From Oscillospiraceae bacterium (lineage in GTDB: Bacteria > Bacillota > Clostridia > Oscillospirales > CAG-272), in contig SVUK01000002.1 in the NCBI GenBank assembly GCA_015063325.1, positions 1 to 39,358 of the forward strand: a stretch of 39,358 nt of DNA, read 5' to 3'. The position numbers and the translations under genes were made by a program. Below the pieces are notes generated by a model. The model saw nothing but the letters and a program-made list of their open reading frames with translations. It had not been told where the DNA came from and ran no database searches. Within the stretch, counting starts at the first letter, position 1, and each line of letters begins with the position of its first letter. Below are positions 22,020 to 29,184 of this stretch, piece by piece.

Positions 22020-23251
22020 TTGAGATATTCCTTCACAACCTCAGAATAAGAAGAAATGATATATGCAACCTCTTCATCGGTCAGTTTGGTATGGCATGGG
22101 AGCGTGATTTCATTGATATAAAATGCATAAGCATTTGGAAAATCCTGAATATCATATCCGAGCTTTTTGTATGCCGTGTGCATAGGAAGCGGCTTATAGT
22201 GAACATTGCAGGCAATTCCCTTTTCCGCCATTTTATCCACAATTTCACGGCGTTCTTTATCATCAATTCCGGGAATACGCGTAATGTAAAGATGTCCGGA
22301 ACTGCTGTAAGTTTCGGTATAATGCCGCAGAACTTTCACGCCCAGTGGGACAAAAGCGGCATTGTATTTTTCAATAATTTCTTTTCTGCGTACCAGCAAC
22401 TGCGGATAGCGCTCGAATTGCGCCAATCCCATTGCGGCGGCAACATCCGTCATATTGCATTTATACCAGGTGCCAACAATGTCATATTCCCAAGATCCGG
22501 GAGCCGATTTTTTCAATGCATCCTTGCTTTGTCCATGCAAAGAATACAGCTGAATTTGCCGATAAATATCCTCATCTGAAATTCCCGGCATAGATTTCCA
22601 AACAATGGCGCCGCCTTCGGCTGTGGTAAAGTTCTTAACAGCATGAAAAGAGAAATTGGTAAAATCGGCAATGGTTCCGATCATTTTGCCGTCACGTTTT
22701 GCGCCCAACGCATGGGCGGCATCGGCAACAATCGCCACTCTGCCGAGCGCCTTTTGGATTGGATTCGTCGGGCGGAAAAGCGATTTTTTCTTTTCAACGA
22801 TTTCAAACAACCGATCATAATCACAAGGAACGCCGCCAAGATCAATTGGAATAATGGCTTTCGTATTTTCGGTGATTGCTTTTTCCACCGCCGCGTAATC
22901 CATTTCCAATCTATCCTTTTGACAATCCACCAAAACCAATTTAGCGCCTACATGGCAAACGACAGACGCCGAAGCCGTATAGGTATACGCGCAGGTGATG
23001 ACCTCATCTTTTTCGCTCCCCCCTTCTTGCGGACCAATGCCAAGAAGGCGCAACGAAAGTTCCCCACACGCCGTTTGCGAATTCAAGCAAACGCAGTTTG
23101 GGGTTTGATTGGGAACTCCGATGTAATCAGCCAATAGGTGCTCCAGCTTTTTCACTCTCGGTCCGGTGGTGATCCAGCCGGAGCGAAGCGCTTCGGCAAC
23201 CTCGCGGATTTCCAATTCGGTAATATCGGGAGGTGAAAATGAAATGTTCAT
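22016..23251 (-). CDS. DegT/DnrJ/EryC1-family sugar aminotransferase
   Basis: 411 residues. PLP-dependent; the Schiff-base lysine lies in FSFHAVKNFTTAEGGAI (about residue 209). Other family marks are TNETKAIIPIDLGGVPCDYD-like text (NTKAIIPIDLGG), VADAAHALGA, and the C-terminal CNVHYKPLPMHTAYKKLGY. It should aminate a 4-keto-6-deoxy-hexose nucleotide. The ATG at 23249-23251 has GGAGA 12 nt upstream; the frame opens further to 23317 but begins there without a ribosome site. It is the first gene of the four-gene glycan operon; the dehydratase that would supply its substrate is not in the window. Confidence 0.9.
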   Translation of the reverse strand: MNISFSPPDITELEIREVAEALRSGWITTGPRVKKLEHLLADYIGVPNQTPNCVCLNSQTACGELSLRLLGIGPQEGGSEKDEVITCAYTYTASASVVCHVGAKLVLVDCQKDRLEMDYAAVEKAITENTKAIIPIDLGGVPCDYDRLFEIVEKKKSLFRPTNPIQKALGRVAIVADAAHALGAKRDGKMIGTIADFTNFSFHAVKNFTTAEGGAIVWKSMPGISDEDIYRQIQLYSLHGQSKDALKKSAPGSWEYDIVGTWYKCNMTDVAAAMGLAQFERYPQLLVRRKEIIEKYNAAFVPLGVKVLRHYTETYSSSGHLYITRIPGIDDKERREIVDKMAEKGIACNVHYKPLPMHTAYKKLGYDIQDFPNAYAFYINEITLPCHTKLTDEEVAYIISSYSEVVKEYLK

Positions 23252-23350
23252 AAGATTGAGAATCTCCGTTCTCTGAGAATTGTAATCAATGTGCAAACAA
23301 TACACCAGCGTATACAAATTTTATTATATCATGTAAACAAAGAAAACAAG

Positions 23351-23408
23351 CTGAATAGACATAAAATGTCTATTCAGCAGAAAAGTAGGGCGGCACAGAC
23401 AGCCGCCC
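23351..23408 (-). terminator. Two hairpins downstream of the LysM-CAP gene
   Basis: CTGAATAGACAT/ATGTCTATTCAG (23351-23377, 3-nt loop) and GGGCGGC/GCCGCCC (23388-23408, 7-nt loop) lie 7-60 bp after the stop of the minus-strand LysM-CAP gene. The GC hairpin is followed by a weak T-stretch on that strand, so the pair probably ends its transcript. The first hairpin also lies in the leader of the glycan operon's upstream region. Confidence 0.6.
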
Positions 23409-23414
23409 TGCCGA

Positions 23415-24047
23415 TTACCCGATAAACATTTGCGTCCAATAGTATCCGTCGGCGTAATATCCAACGCCGATTTGCTTGAAAGATGCGTTCAGGATATTGG
23501 CGCGATGCCCTTCTGAGTTCATCCAACCGTCAACGACTGCCTGCGGCGTTCGATACCCTTTTGCAATATTCTCCCCCGCCGTTCGATAGGAAATATTGAA
23601 ACTCTTCATCATTTCAAATGGAGAGCCGTAGGTGGGACTGGTATGCGAAAAATAGTTTTTATCGTGCATATCTTTGGATTTATATCTTGCAACACGTGAA
23701 AGTTCCCAGTTTTCGGAAAGTACGGAAAGACCATTCTGCTTACGAATCTCATTGACCAACCGAACCACTTCCCCTTCAAAATCGGTAACATCGGTATCGG
23801 TCAGCGGAATATAAAGCGTATCGCCGGGATAAATTAAATCCGGATTTTTGATATGCTTGTTTGCCGAAATAATTTCGGAAAGCCCCACATGATAACGAAC
23901 CGCCATTTTCCACATGGTGTCACCGGAGACGACGGTATGCTTAACGGTATTGACAGCGGTTGGAATAGTTGCGTCCGCATTCGCAAAAACCGGGCAGACG
24001 CCGCATAGAATTGCGGCAAAAAGCATGATACAAATTGTTTTTTTCAT
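23415..24047 (-). CDS. Secreted LysM and CAP-domain protein (SafA/YkwD-like)
   Basis: 210 residues. A signal peptide (MKKTICIMLFAAILCGVCPVFA) is followed by one LysM domain (about 40-88, HTVVSGDTMWKMAVRYHV to YPGDTLYIPL) and a CAP/SCP domain (about 95-210). The CAP domain includes VNEIRKQNGL, FSHTSPTYGSPFEMM, AGENIAKGY and WMNSEGHRANILNASFKQIGVG, with the CAP histidines and glutamate present. Such proteins bind peptidoglycan and occur in spore coat or cell wall. AAAGGAG is upstream of the ATG at 24045-24047. The next gene encodes a spore DNA-binding protein, which fits a sporulation role. Confidence 0.9.
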   Translation of the reverse strand: MKKTICIMLFAAILCGVCPVFANADATIPTAVNTVKHTVVSGDTMWKMAVRYHVGLSEIISANKHIKNPDLIYPGDTLYIPLTDTDVTDFEGEVVRLVNEIRKQNGLSVLSENWELSRVARYKSKDMHDKNYFSHTSPTYGSPFEMMKSFNISYRTAGENIAKGYRTPQAVVDGWMNSEGHRANILNASFKQIGVGYYADGYYWTQMFIG

Positions 24048-24293
24048 TGTTTTCTCCTTTCGTTTTCGGGCAAAATTAGTTTTCCCTTCATTTATTATTT
24101 TCAATAAAGCAATTTGGGCAAAATACACCAACTATTTCCATTCATAATCAAACGTTTGTTGAGAACAATAGTAACAGAGCGCGGTCAAAAGCCGCCGCTC
24201 AATGATATAGATAATCGAATGGCTGCCAATCTGTGTTTCGTTCTTTGAACGGTTCGCGGAAAAGCGGACCGTTCGGAAAAGGAGAAAAACACA

Positions 24294-24479
24294 ATGGCAA
24301 GCAACAAGTCTCAGGCCAAAGAAGCTCTGCAGAGATTCAAGATGGAAGCCGCTAACGAAGTCGGCGTGAACCTCAAACAGGGCTACAACGGTGATATCAC
24401 CGCGAAGGATGCCGGTTCCGTTGGTGGACAGATGGTCAAGAAGATGATCGAGTCCTACGAGAACAACCTCTCGAAATAA
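24294..24479 (+). CDS. Alpha/beta-type small acid-soluble spore protein
   Basis: 61 residues. Core SASP motifs are EAANEVGVNL, which contains the GPR protease site region, and GGQMVKKMIE near the C-terminus. It coats and protects spore DNA. AAAGGAGA precedes the ATG. A hairpin (GAACGGTTCGC at 24247-24257 with its near complement at 24264-24274) lies just before the ribosome site. I could not place a sigma-G promoter with confidence. The gene shows that the host lineage forms spores. Confidence 0.95.
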   Translation: MASNKSQAKEALQRFKMEAANEVGVNLKQGYNGDITAKDAGSVGGQMVKKMIESYENNLSK

Positions 24480-24579
24480 GGTTTTCCTTCATTCGTTGCC
24501 CGGCTTTTGAATGTTGATTTCCGAAGATCAGGCAAAACCACAATATTTCTTCATTATGAAATGAAGAACTGTTGTGGGG

Positions 24580-24616
24580 TGTCCCGCCCATTTTTTGGGC
24601 GGGACATTTCTTTTTT
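24580..24616 (+). terminator. Terminator of the SASP gene
   Basis: TGTCCCGCCCA (24580-24590) and TGGGCGGGACA (24596-24606) form a perfect 11-bp stem followed by TTTCTTTTTT. It is 100 bp past the SASP stop. Confidence 0.88.
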
Positions 24617-24671
24617 GGCAATTTATGCAATGCATTTTGCAAAGCAACGCGTTTTTTGTTGTTTTTTGAGG

Positions 24672-24700
24672 TTGCATTTTTTGAGAAAAAGTGATATACT
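24672..24700 (+). promoter_or_regulatory. Promoter of the PTS-IIC-like gene
   Basis: TTGCAT (24672-24677) and TATACT (24695-24700) are 17 bp apart, with a start near 24707. GAGGAGG follows at about 24731. Confidence 0.75.
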
Positions 24701-24744
24701 ATGCCCAAGAGTAACCAAATGGCGTTTGCAGAGGAGGCATTGAA

Positions 24745-25839
24745 ATGAAGGAAACGCTGAAAAAATATGCAAAACGATATTTTATCGACGCTATGGGTGC
24801 CATGGCATTAGGGCTTTTTGCCTCGCTTTTGATCGGCACTATCTTCAAAGCGCTCGGAATGATTCCCATTCCGAAAGTGAGCGAATTTTTGACCGAACTC
24901 GGCTCCTACGGCGCCAAAATCGCCGGGCCGGCAATGGCAGTTGCCATTGCTTACGCTTTAAAAGCACATCCGCTCGTCATTTTTTCCACCGTTTTGGTCG
25001 GCTATATGGCAAATGAAAAAGGCGGTGCAGGAGGACCGCTCGCAGTTTTGATTATCGCCATTGCCGCGAGCGAAATCGGAATGTTGGTTTCAAAAAAGAC
25101 GAAAATTGACATTTTGGTAACACCTTTCGTAACAATTTTGGTTGGCGGACTTCTGAGCGTTTTGATCGCGCCGCCGATTGGAGTTGCGGCAAGCTGGGTC
25201 GGCTCGTTTATCGGATGGGCAACGCTTCAGCAACCTTTCCTGATGGGATTGATCGTATCCGTAGTTGTCGGCATAGCCCTGACACTCCCTATCAGCTCCG
25301 CGGCGATTTGCGCTGCCATTGGACTTTCGGGAATGGCGGTTGTGGGCGGTGTTGCAGCTCTTGCGCCGAATAATCCCGAAGGTCTTGCACTTGCTGGCGG
25401 TGCGGCAATTGCCGGCTGTTGCGCCCAAATGGTCGGTTTTGCAGTGATGAGTTTTAAGGAAAACAAATGGGGCGGATTGATCTCGCAAGGAATCGGCACC
25501 AGTATGTTGCAAATGCCGAATATCGTGCGTAACCCACGCATTTGGATTCCCACCATTGTTGCGTCGGCAATTACAGGTCCGCTTTCCACCTGCGTTTTCG
25601 GGCTGAAAATGTACGGTGCCGCCATCAATTCCGGTATGGGAACCTGCGGATTCCTCGGTCCGATCGGTATGATCCTCGGTTGGTTTGGCGGCGTTTATCC
25701 CGAACAAATAACCGCGCTGGATTGGGTAGGGCTATTTCTGATTTGTCTGATTCTTCCTGCCGTCATTTCCCTTGCTTTGAGCGAACTGCTCTACAAAGTT
25801 AAGTGGATCAAACCGGGAGATTTGACACTGCAAGATTAA
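24745..25839 (+). CDS. PTS EIIC-like integral membrane protein
   Basis: 364 residues, with about ten hydrophobic segments rich in Gly and Ala. It matches the stand-alone PTS_EIIC_2-type family: FIDAMGAMALGLFASLLIGTI at the N-terminus, GPAMAVAIAYALKAHPLV, VGYMANEKGGAGGPLAV, LTLPISSAAICAAIGLSG, GCCAQMVGFAVMSFKENK and MYGAAINSGMGTCGFLGP. No IIA or IIB gene is nearby. The substrate is unknown, and a non-PTS transport or regulatory role is possible. GGAGG precedes the ATG. It has its own promoter and ends just before the tRNA-Arg remnant. Confidence 0.85.
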   Translation: MKETLKKYAKRYFIDAMGAMALGLFASLLIGTIFKALGMIPIPKVSEFLTELGSYGAKIAGPAMAVAIAYALKAHPLVIFSTVLVGYMANEKGGAGGPLAVLIIAIAASEIGMLVSKKTKIDILVTPFVTILVGGLLSVLIAPPIGVAASWVGSFIGWATLQQPFLMGLIVSVVVGIALTLPISSAAICAAIGLSGMAVVGGVAALAPNNPEGLALAGGAAIAGCCAQMVGFAVMSFKENKWGGLISQGIGTSMLQMPNIVRNPRIWIPTIVASAITGPLSTCVFGLKMYGAAINSGMGTCGFLGPIGMILGWFGGVYPEQITALDWVGLFLICLILPAVISLALSELLYKVKWIKPGDLTLQD

Positions 25840-25847
25840 AAAAACAA

Positions 25848-25876
25848 GCGGTAAGGAGCAATTCCTTACCGCTTTT
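25848..25876. terminator. Bidirectional terminator shared by the PTS-like gene and the tRNA-Arg
   Basis: GCGGTAAGGA (25848-25857), loop GCAAT, TCCTTACCGC (25863-25872), with TTTT on the plus side and a T-rich TTGTTTTTTT run on the minus side. A close copy lies at 35737-35764 next to the other tRNA half. Confidence 0.88.
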
Positions 25877-25920
25877 GGCGTTCCCGAGGCGATTCGAACG
25901 CCCGACCTACCGCTTAGGAG
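25876..25920 (-). other. 3' half of tRNA-Arg(CCU): left attachment site
   Basis: Read on the minus strand, this 45-nt piece gives loop CTCCTAA (anticodon CCU), 3' anticodon strand GCGGT, variable AGGTC, T-arm GGGCG-TTCGAAT-CGCCT, acceptor strand CGGGAAC, discriminator G and encoded CCA. The bases beyond 25920 cannot pair with GCGGT, so the 5' half is missing. It is the displaced 3' end left by integration into the tRNA. It shares the core CGCTTAGGAG (25911-25920) with the second half at 35764-35808. Confidence 0.85.
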
Positions 25921-25963
25921 TTATGACGGAAAATCGAAATATCGTTTTTATCATAAAAACTGT

Positions 25964-26039
25964 GAAAAATCTTTTGTTTTGTGCGTTTTATGAGAGCAAA
26001 AATGAGAAATCTTTTGCGCTTTTTCGAAGATTTTTCATT
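25964..26039. repeat. Direct and inverted copies of a GAAAAATCTTTTG-like motif at the left end of the element
   Basis: GAAAAATCTTTTG (25964-25976) and AATGAGAAATCTTTTGCG (26001-26018) are direct copies, and CGAAGATTTTTCATT (26025-26039) is an inverted copy of the latter. The last two can also form a hairpin that would terminate the minus-strand regulator gene. Arm-type integrase sites are an alternative reading. Confidence 0.55.
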
Positions 26040-26090
26040 TTGCAAAATAGGTTTTATATCTTTTTTATACTGATTTTATACCAAAGGAGA

Positions 26091-26759
26091 TTATTTATTA
26101 ATAGAAACAAGCAACTTAAAACGGTTTTTCTTTACCTTTATTAGCCCATCGTTTTGCATTTTCCCGAGTTCTTTTGAAAGCGCGGTGCGTTCGACATTCA
26201 GATAATCGGCAAGCTGCTGGCGGTCAAAAGGAATATCAAAATCGGTTTTCTTTTTTTGCAAAGCAAGCGCATTGAGGTAGGACATGACCCTCCCGCGGAT
26301 CGTTTTCGGCGAGGTGTGGAAACTCCTTCCCGAAAGATGCAAATTCTTATTGGTTGATATAGCAAGCAAATTGATCGTCAGTTTGTTTTTCCAACCCGCC
26401 GGTTTTTCGCGCAAAAAATTCAGTAATCCGATTTTCAGGAACAGGATTCGGCAGTTTTCGTTGGCTGTGACGTCTACAAGCATTGGTTCATTTTGCAAAA
26501 GCGCATAGGTTTCGGCGAAATACTGACCCTTCCCGATGTGACTGAGGATCGTGCGGTTCCCCCAAATATCGTTGCTTTCAATCGTAACGCTTCCTTCTAA
26601 CACCATACACATTCTGTCCGTCGTATCCCCTGCGTGGAGAATGACGGAATCTTTTTGATAGGATTTTTCCGTTGCGCAAAGTTCTTGCAGTGCGGTGGCG
26701 ATTTCTTCCTCTCCCATGCCGCGAAATATCGCGGCGTTTTTGATTTCTTCTGCTTTCAT
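26091..26759 (-). CDS. Crp/Fnr-family transcriptional regulator
   Basis: 222 residues. An N-terminal cyclic-nucleotide-binding-like beta-barrel (about 10-125, with ILHAGDTTDRMCMVLEGSVTI and FAETYALLQNEPMLVDVTA) is followed by a winged HTH at the end (FDRQQLADYLNVERTALSKE, then GLIKVKKNRFKLL). The four-cysteine cluster that FNR uses to sense oxygen is absent; only three scattered cysteines are present. A haem-, NO- or redox-type ligand is therefore more likely. The start at 26759 has GAGG upstream and is divergent from the dicluster-protein gene; a perfect operator lies between them. Confidence 0.88.
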   Translation of the reverse strand: MKAEEIKNAAIFRGMGEEEIATALQELCATEKSYQKDSVILHAGDTTDRMCMVLEGSVTIESNDIWGNRTILSHIGKGQYFAETYALLQNEPMLVDVTANENCRILFLKIGLLNFLREKPAGWKNKLTINLLAISTNKNLHLSGRSFHTSPKTIRGRVMSYLNALALQKKKTDFDIPFDRQQLADYLNVERTALSKELGKMQNDGLIKVKKNRFKLLVSINK

Positions 26760-26783
26760 AAAAACCTCAAAAAATTTTTCAAA

Positions 26784-26801
26784 ATGTGGTTCTAACCACA
26801 T
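26784..26801. promoter_or_regulatory. Perfect Crp/Fnr-type operator
   Basis: ATGTGGTTCTAACCACAT is an exact palindrome with 8-bp arms and a 2-bp centre. It is centred at 26792.5, i.e. -41.5 from the start predicted from the -10 at 26822-26827, which is the class II activation position. It lies 25 bp upstream of the regulator's own ATG on the other strand, so autoregulation is also possible. Confidence 0.82.
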
Positions 26802-26821
26802 ACTTTCAATTGAAATTGTAC

Positions 26822-26827
26822 TATAAT
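26822..26827 (+). promoter_or_regulatory. -10 element of the redox cargo operon
   Basis: TATAAT at 26822-26827 has no recognisable -35 at the right distance; the operator at 26784-26801 occupies that place. This is typical of an activator-dependent promoter. Confidence 0.75.
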
Positions 26828-26858
26828 CAAGCCGGAAAGTCAAGAGGAGGAAACAAAA

Positions 26859-27575
26859 ATGATTCGAAAAATTATCAAAATTGACAAAGAAAAATGTACT
26901 GGTTGCGGTTTATGTTCCGAAGCCTGCCACGAAGGCGCGATTGAAATGGTAGACGGAAAGGCAACGCTGACGCGCGAGGATTTCTGCGACGGATTTGGCG
27001 ATTGCCTTCCGGCTTGCCCCGCCGACGCGATCAGCTTTGAAGAGCGCGAAGCGCCCGAATATGACGAAAGTGCGGTTAAAAAAGCAAAGGAGAATAAAAA
27101 AATGGAAGAAGTTAAACATGAACATCACCACGAAGGCGGCTGCCCGGGATCGAGAATGAGACAGTTTGAACACAAAGACGAAGAAGTTCCGGTGCAGACC
27201 GGGAAGCCCGTTTCGCGCCTTGCACAGTGGCCGTGTCAGATCAAACTGGTTCCGCCGACCGCCCCGTTCTTTAACGGCGCGAAACTATTGATCGCGGCAG
27301 ATTGTACGGCTTATGCCTACGCAAGTATGCACGAGGATTTTATGCGCGGCAAGGTGACGATCATCGGCTGCCCGAAACTCGACGCGGTGGATTACAGCGA
27401 AAAATTGACCGCGATCCTGCAAAACAACGATATTAAGAGCGTGACCATCGTCCGAATGGAAGTGCCCTGTTGCGGTGGACTGCAAAGAGCGGCAGAAATT
27501 GCGTTGCAAAACAGTGGTAAATTCATTCCGTGGCAGGTTGTGACGATCTCTTGCGACGGCAAAATTCTTGATTGA
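26859..27575 (+). CDS. 4Fe-4S dicluster protein of the redox operon
   Basis: 238 residues. A ferredoxin-like N-terminus (1-65) has CTGCGLCSEAC followed by a second, looser set CDGFGDCLPACPADA. A His-rich link (HEHHHEGGCPGSRMRQ) leads to a C-terminal domain with WPCQIKLVPPTAPFFNGAKL, ADCTAYAYA, GCPKLDAVDY and VPCCGGLQRAA, whose conserved cysteines could hold a further cofactor. Likely a cytoplasmic electron-transfer or sensing protein. AGGAGG precedes the ATG. First gene under the operator at 26784-26801. Confidence 0.85.
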   Translation: MIRKIIKIDKEKCTGCGLCSEACHEGAIEMVDGKATLTREDFCDGFGDCLPACPADAISFEEREAPEYDESAVKKAKENKKMEEVKHEHHHEGGCPGSRMRQFEHKDEEVPVQTGKPVSRLAQWPCQIKLVPPTAPFFNGAKLLIAADCTAYAYASMHEDFMRGKVTIIGCPKLDAVDYSEKLTAILQNNDIKSVTIVRMEVPCCGGLQRAAEIALQNSGKFIPWQVVTISCDGKILD

Positions 27576-27587
27576 AGGAGAAAGAAT

Positions 27588-28271
27588 ATGAGCTACATGG
27601 ACTGGAAAGATAAAACGAGTGAATTCAAAAAAATTGATGTCCGCGGGATTCAAGGCAACTTTTTCGCCGGATTGAAAGGTCAGGCAATGAAATTGAACGC
27701 AGGCGAAGGGTTGGAAGTGGTACAAAGTTTTGATCCGATTCCGCTTTATGAAGTGATGGAAGAGCTTGGTTTTGAGCATTACACCGAGAAAAAAGGAAAT
27801 GCGGAATACCACGCATATTTCTACCGTGCCGTGGTAAAACAGGAGGAAAAAGATATTCCGATGCGTCCGGCGGCGCTGACGAATATGCCTCTTGTCGATG
27901 AGAAACTCGGCAACATCGCCGTTAACTTCTGGGATTTGACCTGGAATGATGAAAACCGCTATCTTCCGTATGAAACGAGATTGCTGCTGTCTCTCACCAA
28001 TGCCGTCGGCGCGGGACGGATGCGTCAAGCGACGAGAGAACTTGTAAAGGCATATATCCACGGGCTTGACAGCAAGGCGTTCGATGATGTGTTTGAACTT
28101 CTTGCTTGGAATCAGGGCATCGGCTATTTTAGTTCCGAGATCGGTCCTTCTACCCTGTTTGCGGCATACAAAACGATCAAAAACATGGAAAAGCAAGGCA
28201 AAGAGCGCGGAGAGATTTGCGAGGCGCTGAAAGAAAAATTCGGGGAAAAGAACCCAGATGTAAAGGTGTGA
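27588..28271 (+). CDS. DUF2249-domain protein with C-terminal helical domain
   Basis: 227 residues. Residues about 10-80 (KKIDVRGIQGNFFAGLKGQA, GEGLEVVQSFDPIPLYEVME) match the TusA-like DUF2249 fold. The C-terminal 120 residues are helical (LPYETRLLLSLTNAVGAGRM, RQATRELVKAYIHGL, FELLAWNQGIGYFSSEIGPS) and recall carboxymuconolactone-decarboxylase-like bundles, but the CxxC of that family is absent. DUF2249 proteins are often found with nitrogen-oxide or iron-sulfur stress genes. AAGGAG precedes the start. Biochemical role not known. Confidence 0.75.
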   Translation: MSYMDWKDKTSEFKKIDVRGIQGNFFAGLKGQAMKLNAGEGLEVVQSFDPIPLYEVMEELGFEHYTEKKGNAEYHAYFYRAVVKQEEKDIPMRPAALTNMPLVDEKLGNIAVNFWDLTWNDENRYLPYETRLLLSLTNAVGAGRMRQATRELVKAYIHGLDSKAFDDVFELLAWNQGIGYFSSEIGPSTLFAAYKTIKNMEKQGKERGEICEALKEKFGEKNPDVKV

Positions 28272-28276
28272 GCGAT

Positions 28277-28497
28277 ATGGAAATCACAATAGAAACAAAA
28301 CTGTCCGATTTGTTGGCTGTCTATCCTTGGCTGAAAGAAGAATTGCAAAGGTCAATCCTAAATTCAAAATGCTGAATACCCCGGTGGGCAAAATAATGAT
28401 CGGCAAAGCGACGATTGCTGAAATGAGTAAAAAATCCTGTATGGATGAAAACTTGTTGATGGCGGAATTGCAACGGCTGATCAACGAGAGAGCATAA
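28277..28497 (+). pseudogene. DUF1858 protein gene, frameshifted
   Basis: From ATG 28277 the frame reads MEITIETKLSDLLAVYPWLK and then stops after about 32 codons. The next frame continues VNPKFKMLNTPVGKIM and IAEMSKKSCMDENLLMAELQ to TAA at 28497. The two parts join into one DUF1858 domain of about 73 residues if one base is restored in the ELxKVNP turn near 28346-28352. The remains of the coding frame are clean, so the break is recent, or a sequence error. DUF1858 domains often accompany DUF2249 and hemerythrin-like proteins. Confidence 0.8.
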
Positions 28498-28506
28498 GGT
28501 GGCAGA

Positions 28507-29163
28507 ATGAAAGAAAAGATCGGAGAGGTCTTCTCCATTGCAAAAGAGAATCCGCCGGTAACCGGCTGTACGATCTCCAAAGAAGTCCATGGCGGCGAGA
28601 ACTACATCATCTATTTCTCGCTTGCAAAGAATACGGACATCAGCGCGGAGATTTACCCCTACCACAAACTGACCATCGTTGCAGACGGTAGTTTAGAGGT
28701 GTACGGGGCAAACAGTTCCGGTAAAAAAGCAAATACCAGCGAAAGCATCATAACACCGACAGATACCCCGGTAGGTATGAGAACCGAGGAAGGAACAGTT
28801 TACACAGAAATATCAATCAGGAGGAACGATACAATGAATGAAGCAATCAAACCAGGTGAGGTTTTCAAATTGGCAGATCTTGTCCCCTATGTGGACGGAA
28901 AGATTATCAATATGGATGTGGCACACAACGACAAAATGAAATTTGTTGTGATGGCGTTTGATGAAGGAACCGGGCTTTCCGAGCACGCCGCGCCCGGCGA
29001 AGCATTGATCTTCGCGCTTGACGGTGCAGGTGTTATCGGTTATAATGGAATTGAGCATCCAATCAAGGCGGGAGAAAATTTCCATTTTGCAAAAGCCGGA
29101 CTTCACAGTATCAAAGCAACCGAAAAATTCAAAATGGCCCTTCTGCTGACATTGGAACAATAA
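28507..29163 (+). CDS. Tandem cupin protein with possible internal start
   Basis: 218 residues made of two cupin-like halves. The N-terminal half (1-108) has few metal ligands, with LAKNTDISAEIYPYHKLTIV and a long loop. The C-terminal half (110-218) is a clear single cupin: GTGLSEHAAPGEALIFALDG and KAGENFHFAKAGLHSIKA, with histidines in both motifs. At 28819-28824 a perfect AGGAGG lies 9 nt before an in-frame ATG at 28834, so a 109-residue single cupin may be made as well. Between the DUF1858 and dehydrogenase genes of the cargo operon. Confidence 0.82.
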   Translation: MKEKIGEVFSIAKENPPVTGCTISKEVHGGENYIIYFSLAKNTDISAEIYPYHKLTIVADGSLEVYGANSSGKKANTSESIITPTDTPVGMRTEEGTVYTEISIRRNDTMNEAIKPGEVFKLADLVPYVDGKIINMDVAHNDKMKFVVMAFDEGTGLSEHAAPGEALIFALDGAGVIGYNGIEHPIKAGENFHFAKAGLHSIKATEKFKMALLLTLEQ

Positions 29164-29184
29164 ACCTTCAAAGGAGTTGCGGGC

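Noticed and set aside
25803-26144. Open frame with RFERPTYRLG
   Set aside because: This is the well-known spurious translation across the complement of a tRNA; the region is the tRNA-Arg half and intergenic DNA.
26091-26759. True oxygen-sensing FNR
   Set aside because: The N-terminal and central cysteines that hold the FNR 4Fe-4S cluster are missing; only family membership is claimed.
27285-28196. A 303-codon open frame on the minus strand
   Set aside because: Antisense to the dicluster and DUF2249 genes, with no ribosome site or family resemblance.
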